Origin: DATFAS01 sp035254305
GTDB taxonomy: Bacteria > Bacillota > Bacilli > Aneurinibacillales > RAOX-1
NCBI GenBank assembly: GCA_035254305.1
Contig: DATFAS010000256.1
Location: forward strand, 1-17,888
Reading direction: 5' to 3'
DNA length: 17,888 nucleotides
Under the pieces are notes generated by a model. It was not told the DNA's origin and ran no database searches. It saw only the letters and a list, made by a program, of their open reading frames with translations. A program made the translations under genes and the position numbers. Position 1 is the first letter of the stretch; each line of letters opens with the position of its first letter. Of this stretch, positions 13,963-17,888 are shown in pieces.

Positions 13963-15393
13963 ATGAAATATGAAACAGTGATTGGACTCGAGGTCCATGC
14001 CGAATTATCTACCAAATCCAAAATCTTTTGCGGTTGTTCTACAGAATTTGGAGCACCGCCGAATACACATACATGCCCGATCTGTTTAGGACATCCTGGG
14101 GTACTTCCTGTCCTCAATCAGAAGGCAGTCGAGTTTGCGATAAAAGCTTCATTAGCACTGAATTGCACGATTCCTGAGGAATCGAAATTTGACCGAAAAA
14201 ACTATTTTTATCCTGATCTTCCTAAGGCTTATCAGATTTCACAATATGATCAACCTATTGGACAGAATGGATGGATAGATATTGAGGTAAATGGGGAAAC
14301 AAAAAGAATCGGGATTACTCGTTTACACTTAGAAGAAGATGCTGGGAAATTGATCCATGCTGAGGGTGGATATGCAACATTGGCTGACTACAATCGTGTG
14401 GGTGTCCCTCTTGTCGAAATCGTATCAGAACCTGATATCCGAACTCCAGAAGAGGCTAGAGCTTATCTAGAGAAGCTAAAGTCGATTATCCAATATTGCG
14501 AGGTTTCCGACGTGAAAATGGAACAAGGGTCCCTCCGTTGTGATGCAAATATTAGCTTACGCCCTTATGGTCAAGAGGCCTTCGGAACTAGAGCAGAATT
14601 AAAAAATATGAACTCCTTCCGCAACGTACAACGTGGTTTAGAATACGAACAACAGCGACAAGCAGAGGTTCTAGATCGTGGCGAATTGGTTGTTCAAGAA
14701 ACACGCCGCTGGGATGATGCGAACGCACGAACTATTTCTATGCGTGGTAAAGAAGAAGCTCATGACTACCGCTATTTCCCAGATCCAGATCTTGTGAAAA
14801 TTAAGATTAGCCGTGATTGGGTAGAAGAAATCCGTAGCAGTATTCCTGAGCTACCTCATGAGAGAAGAGCAAGGTATATTGAAGCATATGAACTTTCCCC
14901 TCAGGATGCTGAAGTGTTAACAGCTTCAAAAGATATATCTAACTTCTTCCAAGAGGCTGTCTCAACGGGTGCAGATGCAAAGACTACTTCTAACTGGGTT
15001 ATGGGAGAATTGATGGGTTATTTAAATGCCAGTCAATTAGAACTGAAGGATGTTCAAATCACTGCTAAAGGCCTTGGTGAAATGATTAACTTAATCCAGA
15101 AGGGAACAATTAGCACGAAGATTGCTAAGACTGTTTTCAAGGAAATGATTGAAACAGGCAAGGAACCAGCAAAGATTGTAGAAGAAAAAGGTCTTGTACA
15201 AATAAGTGATGTTAGTGAAATTGCAAAAATGGTAGCAGATATCGTAGCTGCAAATCCTCAAGCAGTTGCAGACTTTCATGCTGGGCAAGATCGTGCCATT
15301 GGTTTCTTAGTTGGACAAGTAATGAAAGCAACCAAAGGGAAGGCAAATCCTGGAATGGTAAATCAATTGTTGCAACAGGAATTAAATAAGTAG
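13963..15393 (+). CDS. gatB: Aspartyl/glutamyl-tRNA amidotransferase subunit B
   Basis: GatB binds the misacylated tRNA, activates its side-chain carboxylate with ATP and completes amidation with ammonia from GatA. The 476-residue protein has the cradle domain with GLEVHAELSTKSKIFCGC and a zinc site made of Cys23, Cys25, Cys38 and Cys41. The conserved KNYFYPDLPKAYQISQYD, LHLEEDAGK and RYFPDPDL follow, then a C-terminal helical YqeY-like tail (about 330-476) ending in NPGMVNQLLQQEL, which contacts tRNA. An almost ideal AGGAGGGAGG precedes the ATG. A terminator follows the stop by 9 nt and closes gatCAB. Its presence suggests that the organism makes Gln-tRNA by the indirect route, as Bacillales do; this is inference from lineage. 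Confidence 0.97.
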   Translation: MKYETVIGLEVHAELSTKSKIFCGCSTEFGAPPNTHTCPICLGHPGVLPVLNQKAVEFAIKASLALNCTIPEESKFDRKNYFYPDLPKAYQISQYDQPIGQNGWIDIEVNGETKRIGITRLHLEEDAGKLIHAEGGYATLADYNRVGVPLVEIVSEPDIRTPEEARAYLEKLKSIIQYCEVSDVKMEQGSLRCDANISLRPYGQEAFGTRAELKNMNSFRNVQRGLEYEQQRQAEVLDRGELVVQETRRWDDANARTISMRGKEEAHDYRYFPDPDLVKIKISRDWVEEIRSSIPELPHERRARYIEAYELSPQDAEVLTASKDISNFFQEAVSTGADAKTTSNWVMGELMGYLNASQLELKDVQITAKGLGEMINLIQKGTISTKIAKTVFKEMIETGKEPAKIVEEKGLVQISDVSEIAKMVADIVAANPQAVADFHAGQDRAIGFLVGQVMKATKGKANPGMVNQLLQQELNK

Positions 15394-15402
15394 AAAATGG
15401 TT

Positions 15403-15433
15403 AAAAGAGGGGTTCGCGCTCCTCTTTTTTTTT
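15403..15433 (+). terminator. Intrinsic terminator of gatCAB
   Basis: The 8-bp stem AAAAGAGG (15403-15410) with 15421-15428 can extend inward by weaker pairs around a TCGC loop. A run of nine T (15425-15433) forms its 3' side and tail. Confidence 0.88.
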
Positions 15434-15478
15434 AAATGTTCCAGTTAAAAATAACTGAGAAATAAAAGGTGATCAATC

Positions 15479-16369
15479 ATGAAACGTGCACGTTTGATCT
15501 ATAATCCCTCTTCAGGGAGAGAAGAATTCGTTAAAAAGCTACCGGAAATTCTAGATATGTTTGAACAGGCAGGTTATGAAACATCTTGCCATGCGACTAA
15601 GGGGCCTGGTGATGCAACCCTTGCTGCACAAAGAGCTATACAAAGAGGATTCGATCTTATCATAGCTGCCGGCGGTGATGGCACTTTATACGAGGTTGTT
15701 AATGGGATGGCAGAACGGAAGGGAAGGCCGCCACTAGGCATTATTCCAGCGGGAACAACCAATGATTTTGCACGGGCAATTGGGCTACCTATCAGAAATG
15801 TTCAGAAGGCCTGTGAAGAAATCATTAATGGTGTACCACAGCCCATCGATATTGGGAAGATAAATGATAAATATTTCATTAATATTGCAGGGTTTGGTGC
15901 GCTAACTGATTTAACTTATGAGGTTCCTAGTAAACTTAAGACGATCCTTGGTCAGCTAGCCTATTACATGAAGGGTATTGAGAAGCTACCCTTCATTCGG
16001 CCTAGCCAGGTTCGTATTGAAACAGAATTTCGGGTGATTGAAGAAGAAATTATGCTTTTTCTCATATCGAACAGTAATTCGGTTGGAGGATTAGAGAAGT
16101 TAGCTCCTCATGCGGATTTATCAGATGGAAAATTCGATTGCATAATCGTACGAAAAACAACACTTCCGGAATTTATTCGAATTGCTTCTCGAGTGATCAA
16201 AGGGGATCATATTAAGGAACCCGATGTGATTTATTTCCAAACAAAACGTTTAAAAGCTACATCTACTGCAAATGTTATGATTAATCTAGACGGAGAGTTG
16301 GGTGGAGAACTACCCATCGATTTTACAGCACTGCCAAGTCATATTGATGTCATCATGCCAAAAAAATAG
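15479..16369 (+). CDS. dgkB: Diacylglycerol kinase (DgkB family)
   Basis: A soluble, membrane-associated lipid kinase that phosphorylates diacylglycerol to phosphatidic acid, recycling the DAG released when lipoteichoic acid is made from phosphatidylglycerol. The 296-residue protein has the DAGK catalytic motif GGDGT (65-69), PAGTTNDFAR (90-99), the structural DLSDGKFD (213-220) and the C-terminal LDGE (270-273), where the family places its catalytic acid. Length agrees with B. subtilis DgkB (about 303). AAAAGGTGAT precedes the ATG. YegS-type lipid kinases share the fold, but the gatCAB-dgkB-rRNA methyltransferase order favours DgkB. The rlmCD start is 8 nt past the stop, and its AGGTGG site overlaps the dgkB stop codon, so the two genes are coupled. 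Confidence 0.93.
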   Translation: MKRARLIYNPSSGREEFVKKLPEILDMFEQAGYETSCHATKGPGDATLAAQRAIQRGFDLIIAAGGDGTLYEVVNGMAERKGRPPLGIIPAGTTNDFARAIGLPIRNVQKACEEIINGVPQPIDIGKINDKYFINIAGFGALTDLTYEVPSKLKTILGQLAYYMKGIEKLPFIRPSQVRIETEFRVIEEEIMLFLISNSNSVGGLEKLAPHADLSDGKFDCIIVRKTTLPEFIRIASRVIKGDHIKEPDVIYFQTKRLKATSTANVMINLDGELGGELPIDFTALPSHIDVIMPKK

Positions 16370-16377
16370 GTGGAACG

Positions 16378-17757
16378 ATGAAGAAAGAAATAGTCATTCC
16401 TGTTGAAAAAAATCAAGAAATTGAATTACATATTGATGGTTTAACCCATGAGGGAGATGGGGTGGGCCGATATGCTGGCTTCACCTTATTTGTCCCTGGA
16501 GCTTTACCAGGAGAACGGGTAAAGGCAAAGGTCCTAAAAATCAAAAAAAGTTATGGATATGCTAAATTATTAGAGGTTCTCGAAGTAAGCCCTAATCGTC
16601 AGGAACCTCCTTGTCCGATCTATCATCGTTGTGGAGGATGTTCTCTTCAGCATATGAGCTATGAAGAACAGCTTCGTCAGAAGAAGATCATGGTAGAAGA
16701 AAATTTGCGGCGTATTGGTAAAATCGAGCAGGTCAGGATTCTAGACACGCTAGGTATGCAAGACCCATGGAGATATAGGAATAAGGCCCAGGTCCCTTTC
16801 GGTGAAGAAGAAGGTGGTCTAGTTGGTGGATTCTATGCCCCTCGGACCCATCAAATCATTAATATGGATGCCTGTATGATTCAACATGAAAAAAACGATG
16901 AAATCGTGAATATGGTTAAAGAGGTTGCCGCATCCCTTGGAATTCGTGCTTACAATGAAGAGACGAGGCGAGGGCTGCTTCGTCATGTTGTAGCAAAGGT
17001 TGCATTCAAAACAGGAGAGCTCATGCTTGTCCTCGTGGTCAACGGGCAGGAAATCCCTCATCAAGAGGAGTTCATTCATCAATTAACCAAAAGAATACCG
17101 GATATCAAAAGCATCGTAAAAAATAGTAACACCAAAAATACCAATGTCATCTTTGGGGATCAAACCGAGATTATATGGGGTGAGCCTTATATTTATGATT
17201 ACATTGGCCCGGTCAAATTTGCTATTTCTGCTAGATCCTTTTATCAGGTTAATCCGAAACAGACTGAGGTGCTGTATGGAAAAGCATTGGAGTATGCAAA
17301 GCTTACTGGCAATGAAACAGTAATCGATGCCTATTGTGGCATTGGTACCATCTCTCTTTTCTTAGCTCAAAAGGCCAAAAAAGTATATGGGGTAGAAATT
17401 GTGCCCGATGCTATAGCTGATGCTAAGCGAAATGCGAAGCTTAATCATATGGACAATGTGGAATTTGCAGTGGGAGAAGCGGAAAAAGTTATTCCTTGGT
17501 GGTATGCGCAAGGAATCCGGGCCGATGTAGTAGTAGTAGATCCACCTCGCAAGGGATGCGATGAGACACTTCTTCAGACACTACTTAAGATGATGCCTAA
17601 GAGAATCGTCTATGTATCTTGTAATCCAAGCACATTAGCACGAGATCTTGCGATTTTAGAACAGGGAGGATACTGTACGGAGGAAGTCCAGCCAGTAGAT
17701 ATGTTCCCTCATACGAGTCATGTGGAGTGCTGTTCACTGTTAGTTAGGAAAAATTAA
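16378..17757 (+). CDS. rlmCD: 23S rRNA (uracil-C5)-methyltransferase, TrmA/RlmD family
   Basis: A SAM-dependent enzyme that puts 5-methyl groups on 23S rRNA uridines. The syntenic B. subtilis protein YefA (RlmCD) modifies both U747 and U1939. The 459-residue protein has an N-terminal TRAM RNA-binding domain (about 10-70), then Cys79, Cys85 and Cys88 with a likely fourth ligand Cys166 for a 4Fe-4S cluster. The SAM-binding site is DAYCGIGT (317-324), followed by VVDPPRKGC (386-394) and the catalytic Cys415 in SCNPSTLARD. The FPHTSHVE signature (443-450) lies near the C-terminus. AGGTGG (16368-16373) is the ribosome binding site. Substrate choice (one or two uridines) is inferred from synteny, since paralogues such as YfjO share the motifs. 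Confidence 0.93.
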   Translation: MKKEIVIPVEKNQEIELHIDGLTHEGDGVGRYAGFTLFVPGALPGERVKAKVLKIKKSYGYAKLLEVLEVSPNRQEPPCPIYHRCGGCSLQHMSYEEQLRQKKIMVEENLRRIGKIEQVRILDTLGMQDPWRYRNKAQVPFGEEEGGLVGGFYAPRTHQIINMDACMIQHEKNDEIVNMVKEVAASLGIRAYNEETRRGLLRHVVAKVAFKTGELMLVLVVNGQEIPHQEEFIHQLTKRIPDIKSIVKNSNTKNTNVIFGDQTEIIWGEPYIYDYIGPVKFAISARSFYQVNPKQTEVLYGKALEYAKLTGNETVIDAYCGIGTISLFLAQKAKKVYGVEIVPDAIADAKRNAKLNHMDNVEFAVGEAEKVIPWWYAQGIRADVVVVDPPRKGCDETLLQTLLKMMPKRIVYVSCNPSTLARDLAILEQGGYCTEEVQPVDMFPHTSHVECCSLLVRKN

Positions 17758-17855
17758 CTGTTACACAAACAATTCCAGATGGACATTTTATCGTACAACC
17801 GGAAATGTGAAAGTATCATGGATACTAAATGGTATAGAAGAAAGTGACCACTAAA

Positions 17856-17888
17856 AACTCTCACACGGAATGATTCCGTCGGAGAGTT
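17856..17888 (+). terminator. Hairpin at the window edge, probable terminator of dgkB-rlmCD
   Basis: The arms AACTCTC (17856-17862) and GAGAGTT (17882-17888) enclose a second perfect stem, ACGGAA (17865-17870) with TTCCGT (17874-17879), around a TGA loop, with a 2x2 internal mismatch between the stems. The 5' side is preceded by an A-run and the 3' side ends in TT at the window end. A T-run beyond the edge would make it a terminator, possibly bidirectional. The 98 nt between rlmCD and this hairpin hold no supported gene. Confidence 0.6.

Noticed and set aside
17779..17847. Possible 22-residue small protein after rlmCD
   Set aside because: The ATG has no ribosome binding site, the peptide has no recognisable feature, and short open frames are expected by chance in such a gap.
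1..17888. Hidden defence system, mobile element, CRISPR array or biosynthetic cluster
   Set aside because: All coding space is taken by intact, recognisable housekeeping genes on one strand with short gaps; I saw no transposase, integrase, spaced repeat array, tRNA gene or unexplained large gap.

Overview
The window is a compact, AT-rich, gene-dense stretch of a low-GC Gram-positive chromosome, with every recognisable gene on the + strand. The order yerC, pcrB, pcrA, ligA, then gatC-gatA-gatB, dgkB and a TrmA-type rRNA methyltransferase is the conserved Bacillales arrangement. Protein lengths from the chosen starts match Bacillus subtilis closely: PcrB 228, PcrA 735, LigA 667, GatC 96, GatA 486 and GatB 476 residues. 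I infer a member of the Bacillales, possibly Brevibacillus- or Paenibacillus-like, but cannot name the species.

Layout. (1) 24-5211: a complete branched-chain amino acid ABC importer, livJ (lipoprotein receptor), livH and livM (permeases), livG and livF (ATPases). A strong intrinsic terminator lies between livJ and livH, and another follows livF. (2) 5279-5732: yerC, a small TrpR-like DNA-binding protein, as a single-gene unit with its own promoter and terminator. (3) 5775-10903: pcrB-pcrA-ligA, a lipid prenyltransferase followed by a repair helicase and the NAD-dependent DNA ligase, opened by a promoter with a consensus -10 and closed by a 16-bp terminator stem. (4) 10930-11927: an MraY/WecA/TagO-family polyprenyl-phosphate sugar-1-phosphate transferase, followed by a perfect 28-nt palindrome. 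(5) 12085-15433: gatCAB, the tRNA-dependent amidotransferase, with a terminator. (6) 15479-17757: dgkB and rlmCD, a diacylglycerol kinase and an rRNA m5U methyltransferase, followed by a hairpin at the window edge.

The genes serve nutrient uptake, DNA repair and ligation, envelope lipid and glycan metabolism, tRNA aminoacylation and rRNA modification. They look like separate transcription units and not like one dedicated system. Several starts need correction from the longest open frame: yerC, pcrB, pcrA, ligA, the TagO-like gene, gatC and gatA all begin downstream of the longest in-frame start, and livF, pcrB, gatC and gatA use GTG or TTG.

I found no mobile element, CRISPR array, tRNA or rRNA gene, toxin-antitoxin pair or defence module, and no convincing undescribed system. 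The items most worth a second look are non-coding: the livJ/livH terminator with a nearby interleaved repeat, the 28-nt palindrome upstream of gatC, the very short predicted leader of the TagO-like gene and the long gatC-gatA spacer. No gene-free stretch exceeds about 185 bases.
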